DNA of 37,707 nucleotides from Candidatus Aristotella avistercoris. Lineage in GTDB: Bacteria > Bacillota > Clostridia > Oscillospirales > Ruminococcaceae. Shown one piece after another: positions 27,525 to 35,008 of this stretch. The stretch is from contig CAJFOV010000016.1 in NCBI GenBank assembly GCA_904397835.1, positions 1 to 37,707 of the forward strand. Direction: 5' to 3'. The notes beneath the pieces were generated by a model. The model searched no databases. It saw nothing but the letters and a program-made list of their open reading frames with translations, and was not told the origin of the DNA. Each line of letters opens with the position of its first letter. Positions within the stretch are counted from its first letter, which is position 1. The position numbers and the translations under genes are program-made.

Positions 27525-28445
27525 CTACCGCAGCTTGGGATAGAGGGGGATCATCTCACATTCCAGGAGGTATCCAGTCTGCGCCTGGACCTCCTGCTGG
27601 ATCTGCCGGACCAACTCCAGCACATCGGCACTGGTGGCATTGCCGGCATTGACAACAAATCCGGCGTGTTTCGGGCTCACCATGGCCCCGCCGACCTGGC
27701 GCCCCTTCAGACCACACTGGTCGATCAAAGCGGAGGCATAGGCCCCTTCGGGGCGCTTAAAGGTGCTGCCAGCACTGGGAAAATCCAACGGCTGTTTTTC
27801 CACCCGCCGCTTCCCGATCTCCTCCATTTTGGCCTTAATCTGGCTCTGCTCCCCCTGCTGTAGCCGCACAATGCCCCCCAGGATACAGTCCTTGCCGCCG
27901 GTGTACCGGCTGTGCCGGTAGGAGAGCTCCAACTGCTCCACGGGAAGATAGGTAAACCGATTCTGTTCGTCCAAATGGCAGCTGCCCAAGAGCACATCCT
28001 TCATTTCGCTCCCATAGGCGCCGGCATTCATATAGATGGCCCCGCCCACGCTGCCGGGGATGCCCCAGGCAAACTCCAGGCCTGTCAGAGACTGTTCCAT
28101 GGCAAAGGAACAGAGTTTGCTCAGAGCCACGCCAGCAGGGGCAAAAATGGTACATTCATCCAGCAGGTGGATCTCCTCGGGACTGTGCTCCACGCAGAGA
28201 ACCAACCCCTGGACTCCCTCATCTGGGACCAACAGGTTGGTTCCCCTGCCCACAATGGCCAGGGGGATTCCCTCCCTCTGGGCCAATGTCAAAATATGGG
28301 CCAGATCCCGGGGACTGCCCACCTTGACAAACAGGCCGGCCGGCCCTCCAATTTGGAAGGAGGTGTGTCGCTTCATGGGCTCCCCTTCCACACAGAAGAG
28401 CCCCCGTTCCTGGCAATACTGCCGGATGGCTTGATAGGAATACAT
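27525..28445 (-). CDS. murB: UDP-N-acetylenolpyruvoylglucosamine reductase MurB
   Basis: A 306-residue FAD enzyme that makes UDP-N-acetylmuramate for peptidoglycan. FAD-binding residues occur in HTSFQIGGPAG and GRGTNLLVPD; GIPGSVGGAIYMNAGAYG is the substrate and flavin loop; the catalytic Ser is in SAGSTFKRP, and the final Glu in LLECEMIPL. The absence of the Tyr loop fits the short type II MurB of Gram-positives. ATG at 28445 follows GGAGG, 46 bp after the glucokinase gene. Confidence 0.95.
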   Translation of the reverse strand: MYSYQAIRQYCQERGLFCVEGEPMKRHTSFQIGGPAGLFVKVGSPRDLAHILTLAQREGIPLAIVGRGTNLLVPDEGVQGLVLCVEHSPEEIHLLDECTIFAPAGVALSKLCSFAMEQSLTGLEFAWGIPGSVGGAIYMNAGAYGSEMKDVLLGSCHLDEQNRFTYLPVEQLELSYRHSRYTGGKDCILGGIVRLQQGEQSQIKAKMEEIGKRRVEKQPLDFPSAGSTFKRPEGAYASALIDQCGLKGRQVGGAMVSPKHAGFVVNAGNATSADVLELVRQIQQEVQAQTGYLLECEMIPLYPKLR

Positions 28446-28491
28446 CCGTTTTCCTCCATTGATTCGAAAAATTTAGGGCTTCCCTTGCCCC

Positions 28492-29472
28492 TTAGCGGTC
28501 ATAGGCGTTAGCTCCGGACATTTTGCCCAGCAGCGCGGCCCCAATGACACCTGCATCATTCCCAAGCTGGGCGGCACAGATCTTGGTGCGGGGCTTGAGA
28601 TCCCGGCTGTAGCAGTGTCTTGCCACATAGTCATTGACCGGTCGAATGAGGGCCTCCCCCTCCCGGGAGATGCCTCCGCCAACGATGAGCACCTCCGGGA
28701 CAAAGATGTTGATGAGGCCACTGATGCCATATCCCAGATAGTCCACATACTGATCCACCACCTGCTGGGCCACAGGATCCCCCTGGCGGGCGGCATCAAA
28801 GGAGGTGCGGCCGCTGACCTTCTCCAAGCTGCCCTGGGTAAGCTCCCACATCTTGGATTGGGGATTTGCCTGCATGGCCTCTCTGGTCTGCCGGATCAGA
28901 GCGGTGACGGAACAGTACATCTCCATGCAGCCGTCCAACCCGCAGGTACAGTGCAGCCCCTTGTAGATCATACAGTTGTGGCCCAGCTCTCCGCCAGCGT
29001 GGCGAAATCCCCGGTAGATCTTGCCGTCAATGACAATGCCACCCCCCACGCCGGTGCCGAGGGTGACCATAATCACGTCACGGAACCCTTTCCCCGCGCC
29101 GGCCATGGCCTCCCCAAAGGTTGCGGCGCTGGCGTCATTGTCCATATAGACTGGCTTGTGCAGGCGCTCCTCCAGCAGTGCGCGAATGGGCGCCTGCCAG
29201 AGATCCAAATTGTTGGAGTAACGGATCAGACCTAGATCCGGATCCACCATTCCCGGTGTCCCGATGCCGATCCACTGCAGAGACTCCACCGCCAGCCCCG
29301 CTTGTTCTGCCGCCTGACGCACCCCCTGAGCCATATCGTCGCAGAGATCCTCTGCAGGACGGGGGGCGTTGGTTTTTCGCACAGTGCTTGAAACAATCCG
29401 TCCCTCTCCTGTGACAATTCCGATGGCGATGTTGGTTCCGCCCAGGTCGATGCCCGCATAGTACGCTTCCAT
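28492..29472 (-). CDS. ROK-family glucokinase
   Basis: A 326-residue sugar kinase. The phosphate-binding motif DLGGTNIAIGIV opens the protein; MDNDASAATFGEA carries the catalytic Asp, GTGVGGGIVIDGKIYRG is the second ATP loop, and the ROK zinc site is HCTCGLDGCMEMY with an upstream His. Glucokinase is the most likely activity, judged by similarity to GlcK proteins and by the neighbour hprK, which controls catabolite repression; N-acetylmannosamine kinase or another hexose is not excluded. The ATG at 29472 follows GGAAGGGAG. It lies 58 bp after hprK. Confidence 0.9.
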   Translation of the reverse strand: MEAYYAGIDLGGTNIAIGIVTGEGRIVSSTVRKTNAPRPAEDLCDDMAQGVRQAAEQAGLAVESLQWIGIGTPGMVDPDLGLIRYSNNLDLWQAPIRALLEERLHKPVYMDNDASAATFGEAMAGAGKGFRDVIMVTLGTGVGGGIVIDGKIYRGFRHAGGELGHNCMIYKGLHCTCGLDGCMEMYCSVTALIRQTREAMQANPQSKMWELTQGSLEKVSGRTSFDAARQGDPVAQQVVDQYVDYLGYGISGLINIFVPEVLIVGGGISREGEALIRPVNDYVARHCYSRDLKPRTKICAAQLGNDAGVIGAALLGKMSGANAYDR

Positions 29473-29530
29473 GGTGAACTCCCTTCCATGATGTGACATG
29501 CTGTAATAAATATCCAGGTTTGAAAGCAGG

Positions 29531-30499
29531 CTAAAACACTTCCCAGTCGGTGCCCTTTTGTTCCGAATCTTTAGGCCCATCCAGCATGCCGAGGCGTTCC
29601 AACAGCTCCTGTGCCGCATTGTAGCCCATCTTCTTTTGGCGGTTGTTCATAGCTGCAACCTCTAAAATAATTGCCAAATTCCTTCCAGGCTTGATGGGAA
29701 TGGTGTAGGAGGGCACTTTGATACCCAAAATATCGGTGTATTCACTGTCTAACCCCATACGGTCATAGACTTTTGTTCTTTCCCAGGACTCCAGCATAAC
29801 CACCATATCAATCTTCTCTGTGACCTTGATGGCCCCCATGCCGAACAACCGCCGGGCGTTGATGATGCCAATACCCCGCAGTTCAATAAAGTGGCGGATA
29901 TTCTCCGGAGAGCTTCCCACCAAGGTCCGGCTGGAGACACGGCGGATCTCCACTGCGTCATCGGCAATGAGCCGGTGACCGCGCTTGATAAGCTCGATGG
30001 CGGTCTCGCTCTTGCCCACACCGCTCTCCCCCAGCAGCAGCACACCCTCACCATAGATCTCCACAAGGACACCGTGGCGGGTGATGCGGGGTGCAAGCTC
30101 CAGGTTCAGTGTGGCAATGAGGGACGCCAGCAGGTCGCTGGTGCGCTCTTCCGTGCTCAAAAGGGCCACACCATTGGCGCGGGCCAGCGCAACGACAAAG
30201 TCTGGGACCTCAGCGGAGGAGGTAAAAATCACCACCTGGGGATGGTGTGCAAAGAACGTCTCCAAAGATTTTTGCCGCTGCTCTGGAGACATACTCAGAA
30301 GGTAGGCGAACTCACTTTTGCCCACCAGCTGGATGCGGTGTTCGTCAAAGTAGTCGTAAAAGCCAGTAAAAAGCAGGCCGGTGCGGTTGATCTCATTGCT
30401 GACAATACGGATCTGTGAGGCTTCGCAGGGGAGGTGCAGGGCGTGCAGGTTGAGCTCCTGAATGAGCTTTTCCAGGGAGACGTGAAACATCGATGCCAT
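29531..30499 (-). CDS. hprK: HPr kinase/phosphorylase
   Basis: A 322-residue bifunctional enzyme that phosphorylates and dephosphorylates Ser46 of HPr, setting carbon catabolite repression in Firmicutes. The N-terminal half (1-135) is the regulatory domain; the catalytic half has the P-loop GESGVGKS (157-164), catalytic His142 region (TRHGV), and the family signature ELRGIGIINARRLFG (about 206-220). First gene of a six-gene operon down to dnaE; promoter at 30549-30577. ATG at 30499 follows AAGGTGG. Confidence 0.95.
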   Translation of the reverse strand: MASMFHVSLEKLIQELNLHALHLPCEASQIRIVSNEINRTGLLFTGFYDYFDEHRIQLVGKSEFAYLLSMSPEQRQKSLETFFAHHPQVVIFTSSAEVPDFVVALARANGVALLSTEERTSDLLASLIATLNLELAPRITRHGVLVEIYGEGVLLLGESGVGKSETAIELIKRGHRLIADDAVEIRRVSSRTLVGSSPENIRHFIELRGIGIINARRLFGMGAIKVTEKIDMVVMLESWERTKVYDRMGLDSEYTDILGIKVPSYTIPIKPGRNLAIILEVAAMNNRQKKMGYNAAQELLERLGMLDGPKDSEQKGTDWEVF

Positions 30500-30548
30500 T
30501 GTAAACCCACCTTATTTTTCCTGTCGTTTCAGTTCTTGTATCTTCTAT

Positions 30549-30577
30549 ATTATAACCTACCTCAAAGGTATATTCAA
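30549..30577 (-). promoter_or_regulatory. Promoter of the hprK-dnaE operon
   Basis: TTGAAT (30572-30577) and TATAAT (30549-30554) with a 17-bp spacer on the minus strand, about 50 bp upstream of hprK. Confidence 0.8.
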
Positions 30578-30685
30578 ACCCTTTCCGGCGGAATTTATAA
30601 CAGGGACTCTTTACACTCCAGCATCGAGTCAATTTCTGTTGGGAATGGTTTATTTTTAAGTATTCCTTACTTTTTTGGAAATTGA

Positions 30686-30714
30686 TTGCGCAACGCTGAG
30701 CGGCGTTTTATAAT
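30686..30714 (+). promoter_or_regulatory. Promoter of the glycosyltransferase gene
   Basis: TTGCGC (30686-30691) and TATAAT (30709-30714) with a 17-bp spacer. The spacer itself contains AACGC...GCGTT, an inverted repeat (30692-30707) that could be an operator. Confidence 0.65.
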
Positions 30715-30725
30715 GTAAATTGATC

Positions 30726-30857
30726 TTTTGGGGTATGGCACTCCTGCGGTTGGAATGCCAGTTGATGGCCTGAATCCCCGTGTCTCTGCGTACAAAATAA
30801 ACCTTTTTCCAGCCAAGAACCTCCCCAAAAGCAACGGGCACAACCAAACATTTGCCC
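30726..30857 (+). other. Possible structured leader RNA before the glycosyltransferase
   Basis: The promoter leaves about 160 nt before the ATG. TTTTGGGG (30726-30733) can pair perfectly with CCCCAAAA (30823-30830), enclosing about 90 nt that contain further pairs such as TGGCA with TGCCA. A second hairpin GGGCA/TGCCC (30836-30857) stands just before the ribosome site. I do not recognise a known riboswitch class. Confidence 0.4.
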
Positions 30858-30881
30858 TTAGAGGAAAGGTGTACAAAAGCC

Positions 30882-32063
30882 ATGCGCATTGCACTGTTTG
30901 TTGAAACATATGTCCCCTACATCAACGGAGTCGTTACCCATGTGAAAATTCTAAAAGAGGGCTTGGAGCAGCAGGGCCATCAGGTGTTGGTGGTCTGCTC
31001 TGACGGACAGGCCAAGGAACACTACATAAAGGATGGCATTCTCCACTGTCCGGGCCATATATCCAAAAAGTTCTACGGCTACAGCCTATCCCTGCCCTTC
31101 AGTTCCCGGCGGATGGAACTTCTGCGGGAATTTGACCCGGATGTCTGCCACATCCATACGGAATTTGGCATTGGCCTGTTTGGCGCCCATGCGGCCAAAA
31201 AATTGGGCAAGCCACTGGTATATACCCTGCACACCATGTACGATGACTATCTCTATTACGTCAGCCCCAAGGCGTTCTTAGGCCTGACCAAAAAGTTTTC
31301 CCGCTGGTATGTCCGGCGCCTGGCAGAGCGCTCCAGCGCCGTGCTGGGGCCATCCAAAAAATGTGTGGAATACTTCCGCTCCTGCGGGCTGCAGAAGGAG
31401 GTTCATGTGATCCCCAACTCGGTGGAGCTGGACCTGTTCCACCCCAGTGCCACCAGCGAGGAGCAGCGCAACGCCGTGCGGGAACAGTACCACATTCCTG
31501 CCGGCGACATGGTGGCCTGTTTTGTAGGCCGCATGGGCCGGGAAAAGAGCGTGGACGTGCTGCTGGACTACTGGAAGGAGACCATCACTCCGGAGGACCA
31601 CATCCACCTCCTGCTCATTGGAGATGGCCCCCAGCTGCCGGAGTGGCGGGTGCGGGCCCAAGAGGAGGGGCTTGAGGATCGGGTCACCTTCTGTGGCAAG
31701 GTGATGCACAAGGACATTCCCCCCTATTTTGCCATCTGTGATGCCTATGTCACCGCCTCCCTGTCTGAGGCACATTCCATCTCCATGTTGGAGGGGATGG
31801 CCAGCGGCCTGCCGGTGCTTCAGCGGTTGGATCCCCTCAACGCTTATCAGGTCCAGCAGGGGGGCAATGGCTACCTCTTTGAAACGGCCCAGGAGATGGC
31901 GGCCCATCTGCGGGAGATCCGGGATCTTTCCCCACAGGAAAAGCAGGCCCTCAAGGAGCGCGTGATCGACTCCGTCAAGGAGAGTGGCGCCAAGCAGATT
32001 GCCAATTGCCTGCTAAAGGTCTACCAGGAGGTTGTCAACAGCAGGCCTACAGAAGAGATGTAA
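30882..32063 (+). CDS. GT4-family glycosyltransferase, probably glycolipid synthesis
   Basis: A 393-residue GT-B enzyme with no membrane segment. It opens MRIALFVETYVPYINGVVTH with the glycine-rich loop typical of diacylglycerol and phosphatidylinositol glycosyltransferases; the donor-binding half has VGRMGREKSVDVLL, IGDGP and the EX7E motif in EAHSISMLEGMASGLPVL. The closest described function is alpha-glucosyldiacylglycerol synthesis (membrane glycolipid, lipoteichoic acid anchor), inferred by family only. The ATG at 30882 has AGAGGAAAGG about 11 nt upstream. Single-gene transcript, with terminator at 32080. Confidence 0.85.
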   Translation: MRIALFVETYVPYINGVVTHVKILKEGLEQQGHQVLVVCSDGQAKEHYIKDGILHCPGHISKKFYGYSLSLPFSSRRMELLREFDPDVCHIHTEFGIGLFGAHAAKKLGKPLVYTLHTMYDDYLYYVSPKAFLGLTKKFSRWYVRRLAERSSAVLGPSKKCVEYFRSCGLQKEVHVIPNSVELDLFHPSATSEEQRNAVREQYHIPAGDMVACFVGRMGREKSVDVLLDYWKETITPEDHIHLLLIGDGPQLPEWRVRAQEEGLEDRVTFCGKVMHKDIPPYFAICDAYVTASLSEAHSISMLEGMASGLPVLQRLDPLNAYQVQQGGNGYLFETAQEMAAHLREIRDLSPQEKQALKERVIDSVKESGAKQIANCLLKVYQEVVNSRPTEEM

Positions 32064-32079
32064 CTGAAATCTTCCATTG

Positions 32080-32111
32080 GAGAGCTGTGGAATTTCCATG
32101 GCTCTCTTTTT
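32080..32111 (+). terminator. Terminator of the glycosyltransferase gene
   Basis: GAGAGCTGTGGA pairs with TCCATGGCTCTC (two G-U pairs) and is followed by TTTTTCT. Confidence 0.85.
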
Positions 32112-32253
32112 CTGTCCCCGCTCAACTGAAAGCCAACCCCAGAGCCAGCTTGCAGTTTCCAATTTTTCTGCCTCAGGTTGGCCCGCCGGCATCTCCCATC
32201 CTGTTGGGAACCTGGCGGGGTGGAAAATAATTTGAAGAAAGAACAAATTTTCC

Positions 32254-32282
32254 TTGCAAATTCAATGAAATCATCGTATGTT
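32254..32282 (+). promoter_or_regulatory. Probable promoter of the FAD-dependent dehydrogenase
   Basis: TTGCAA (32254-32259) and TATGTT (32277-32282) with a 17-bp spacer, about 95 bp before the ATG. Confidence 0.45.
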
Positions 32283-32377
32283 TATAAGGGGAAATCATTG
32301 CCCAGGATTTGAAAAGGAAACTGCCCCATGTGACAGAATTCCTTCTGGGGATATTCATAAAAATTGGAGGAATTGTT

Positions 32378-33778
32378 ATGCCAAAACGGACTCACTACGA
32401 TGTTGCCATTGTGGGCGGCGGCCCCGGCGGCATTATGGCGGCCTATCGCCTGGCCCAGCGCTGCCCGGAGCTCCACATCTGCCTGCTGGAGAAGGGCAAC
32501 CCCATTGAAAAACGGATCTGCCCCATAGTATCCGGCAAGGTCAAACACTGCATCCACTGCAAATCCTGCGCCATTATGGAGGGCATGGCTGGCGCTGGCG
32601 CCTTTTCCGATGGAAAATATGTCATCTCCACCGAGTACGGCGGTTGGCTCACGGATTTTTTGCCCAAGGAGACGGTCATTGACTACATTGAACAGGCGGA
32701 TGAAATTTTGGTCTCCTTTGGCGCCACCACAGAGCGGTTTATGCCCAATGATGAGCTGAAAAAACTCTGCCTACAGCACGATCTTCACATGGCCCAGGCT
32801 CAACTCAAGCACCTGGGCACCGATTCCAACTTTGAGACCATGCGTAAACTCATTGAGGACCTCTCCCACCGGGTGGAGATCTGCACCAACACGGAGGTCA
32901 CCGAGGTGGAGCGGGAGAGCCATCTCCTGACCCTGGTGACCAGTCAAGGGGAGAGCCGCATCACCGCAGACCAGGTCATCTTTGCCGTTGGCCGGGTGGG
33001 GAGCAAGTTCTTCTCCCGCTGGTGTGAACAGCACCAGATTCCCCTGCACAACAACCAGGTGGACATCGGTGTGCGGGTGGAGCTGCCGGCCATGATCTGG
33101 GAAGATTTTTCCAAGAAAATCTACGAACCAAAGATCTGGTACCGCTCCAAGCAGTACGGGGACACCACCCGCATGTTCTGCTTCAACGAGCGGGGCAGCG
33201 TGGTGACCGAGAACACCGACGGCGTACTGACGGTCAACGGCCACTCCTACCGGGATGCGGCCCGCAAGACGGAGAACAGCAACTTTGCACTTTTGTCCAC
33301 CATCCGCTTCACCCAGCCCTTCCGCAACCCCATTGAATATGCCCGCCATGTGGCGAGCCTTGCCAATCTCATCAGCGGCCAGAGCGTGCTGGTACAGCGG
33401 TTTGGAGACCTGATCGCCGGCCGCCGCACCGATGAGAAGCGGCTCAAGCAGTCCACCACCCGCCCCACACTGGATGCGGTGCCGGGGGATCTGAGCCTGT
33501 GCATGCCCAAACGGCAGCTGGACAACATTGTGGAGACCCTCTACTCCCTGGACAGCATCGCTCCGGGCACGGCCAACTATGACACCCTGCTCTACGGCAT
33601 CGAGTGCAAGTACTACTCCGCACGGCCCCAGTGCGAGGAATTTGAAATTGTCGGATGCCCCGGGTTTTATGCCATTGGGGATGGGGCGGGCTTTACCCGT
33701 TCCCTCTCCCAAGCCTGCGCCAATGGCCTGTATGTGGCAGACCGCATTCTGAAGCAGAACAATGTGCCGGGCCGGTAA
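32378..33778 (+). CDS. FAD-dependent dehydrogenase (COG2509-like)
   Basis: A 466-residue soluble flavoprotein. The Rossmann FAD loop is VAIVGGGPGGIMAAYRLA (about 9-26), Glu38 should bind the ribose, and the C-terminal flavin block is FYAIGDGAGFTRSLSQACANGLYVA. Four Cys residues follow the FAD loop (48, 58, 61, 64; C-X9-C-X2-C-X2-C), a possible Fe-S or zinc site. The middle region resembles the uncharacterised family of large clostridial FAD dehydrogenases; the substrate is unknown. ATG at 32378 follows TGGAGG; an in-frame ATG at 32309 has no ribosome site. A single gene with its own promoter and terminator. Confidence 0.82.
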   Translation: MPKRTHYDVAIVGGGPGGIMAAYRLAQRCPELHICLLEKGNPIEKRICPIVSGKVKHCIHCKSCAIMEGMAGAGAFSDGKYVISTEYGGWLTDFLPKETVIDYIEQADEILVSFGATTERFMPNDELKKLCLQHDLHMAQAQLKHLGTDSNFETMRKLIEDLSHRVEICTNTEVTEVERESHLLTLVTSQGESRITADQVIFAVGRVGSKFFSRWCEQHQIPLHNNQVDIGVRVELPAMIWEDFSKKIYEPKIWYRSKQYGDTTRMFCFNERGSVVTENTDGVLTVNGHSYRDAARKTENSNFALLSTIRFTQPFRNPIEYARHVASLANLISGQSVLVQRFGDLIAGRRTDEKRLKQSTTRPTLDAVPGDLSLCMPKRQLDNIVETLYSLDSIAPGTANYDTLLYGIECKYYSARPQCEEFEIVGCPGFYAIGDGAGFTRSLSQACANGLYVADRILKQNNVPGR

Positions 33779-33804
33779 CGGTACGGAATGTACCACGTAA
33801 AATT

Positions 33805-33832
33805 GAGCCAGCGTCTTTTGACGCTGGCTCTT
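33805..33832 (+). terminator. Terminator of the dehydrogenase gene
   Basis: GAGCCAGCGTC-TTTT-GACGCTGGCTC is a perfect 11-bp stem (33805-33830); the T-tail is short (TT then CCC). Confidence 0.65.
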
Positions 33833-33904
33833 CCCATGTGTCCCCTTTCCGACGGAGGGATCTATTTTGCGATGCTACAAAAATTTGTCCTCTCACAGGC
33901 GGAG

Positions 33905-33935
33905 TGTAAATCCTTTTATGCCCCTGGCGCGTTTC
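33905..33935 (+). promoter_or_regulatory. Possible ECF-sigma-type promoter
   Basis: TGTAAATCC (33905-33913) and CGTTTC (33930-33935) resemble the TGTAAC / CGTNTC style used by Firmicute ECF sigma factors, which usually transcribe their own genes. No sigma-A-type boxes are seen between 33836 and 33967. The position fits a start of transcription about 25 bp before the GTG at 33968. Confidence 0.4.
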
Positions 33936-33967
33936 TATCTGTGTAAGGACCTTACGGCAGGAAGTAG

Positions 33968-35008
33968 GTGAACCCCATCGAGGACCATATGTTGATCCGG
34001 CGCATTCAGGCTGGGGACCCCCAGGCCTTTGAGCGGCTGGTTGAAAAGTACTATGACAACATCTTTCAGTTCTGTGTGCGCCGCTGCAACGGGGACCGGG
34101 TCCTTGCCAGCGATCTGACACAGGAGACCTTTTTAAAGCTGGTGGAGCACATCCAGCAGTACCGGCCAACGGGAAAATTTATCAATTTTTTGCTGACCAT
34201 TAACGCCACCTTTCAACCTGGCATCTATGGGCTCTTGGGAGCCAACGGTGCGGGGAAAACCACCCTGATGCGGCTGATCTGCGATATCTTGCCGCCAACT
34301 TCCGGGGAGATCACATTGGATGGGATCCCCATCCGCACCCTTGGGGCCAATTACCGTGCCCTATTGGGGTATCTCCCGCAGAATTTTGGATATTACCCCG
34401 GATTTACCGCCACACGGTTCCTCCAATACTTTGCCACCCTCAAGGGGCTGGAGGCCGGATTCGCCAAACGGCGGGTCCAGGAGCTGTTGGATCTGGTCGG
34501 ATTGAAGGAGGCCGCCCATCAAAAGATCCGGACGTTCTCTGGGGGGATGCGCCAGCGTCTGGGCATCGCACAGGCGCTGCTCAATGACCCCAAGGTGCTC
34601 ATTCTGGATGAGCCCACTGCCGGGCTGGATCCCAAGGAGCGGGTGCGGTTCCGGAACCTTATCGCCTCCTTTGCACAGGACAAAATCGTCCTCCTGTCCA
34701 CCCACATTGTGACGGATGTGGAATACATTGCAGATCGGCTGATGATTTTAAAAGATGGAACCCTCATCAGAAGGGGGACGCCACAGGAGATCCTTGCAGA
34801 GATTGCTGGCTGTGTCTGGGAGTGCCATGTGACCAGGCAGGAGGCCTCAGAGCTGGCACAGTATTTCCCCATCTGCAACCAACGGGGGGAGGGGGATACT
34901 GTCATACTGCGCATTGTCTCCCCCCAGATGCCATGCCCCGGGGCATTGACTGCCACACCGTGTCTGGAGGATCTCTATCTGTACCATTTCTATGGGGAGG
35001 GACATTAG
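33968..35008 (+). CDS. Chimera: ECF sigma factor region 2 fused to ABC ATPase
   Basis: One open frame of 346 codons. Residues 1-78 are the first half of an ECF sigma factor: LIRRIQAGDPQAFERLVEKY, then DLTQETFLKLVEHI (region 2), ending FINFLLTI where sigma region 2.4 usually continues IAVN. Regions 3-4, including the -35-binding domain, are missing. From residue 79 the sequence is an ABC-2-type ATPase starting mid-domain at ATFQPGIYGLLGANGAGKTT: Walker A 91-98, Q-loop Gln138, signature SGGMRQ 191-196, Walker B LILDEP 211-216, His246. Its first 25-30 residues, with the A-loop aromatic that stacks on adenine, are missing. The permease gene follows with no gap. In related operons an ECF gene and a separate ATPase gene occur, so a deletion that joined them in frame at about 34196-34207 explains the data. 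GTG start with AGGAAG just upstream. Confidence 0.75.
   Translation: MNPIEDHMLIRRIQAGDPQAFERLVEKYYDNIFQFCVRRCNGDRVLASDLTQETFLKLVEHIQQYRPTGKFINFLLTINATFQPGIYGLLGANGAGKTTLMRLICDILPPTSGEITLDGIPIRTLGANYRALLGYLPQNFGYYPGFTATRFLQYFATLKGLEAGFAKRRVQELLDLVGLKEAAHQKIRTFSGGMRQRLGIAQALLNDPKVLILDEPTAGLDPKERVRFRNLIASFAQDKIVLLSTHIVTDVEYIADRLMILKDGTLIRRGTPQEILAEIAGCVWECHVTRQEASELAQYFPICNQRGEGDTVILRIVSPQMPCPGALTATPCLEDLYLYHFYGEGH

Larger units (their letters stand above)
32064..32377. other. Intergenic stretch between glycosyltransferase and dehydrogenase
   Basis: It contains the terminator at 32080-32111, a nested hairpin (CCCGCC 32182-32187 with GGCGGG 32214-32219, inner TCCCA/TGGGA) with no T-run, and the promoter at 32254-32282. 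No gene is seen. Confidence 0.5.

Noticed and set aside
30726..30857. The glycosyltransferase leader as a c-di-AMP (ydaO) or c-di-GMP riboswitch.
   Set aside because: A few words such as GAATCC agree, but the conserved core and joints of those classes could not be found.
33968..35008. Two separate genes with an internal start for the ATPase.
   Set aside because: No ATG, GTG or ribosome site exists near the junction, and a start after it would lose even more of the ATPase domain.
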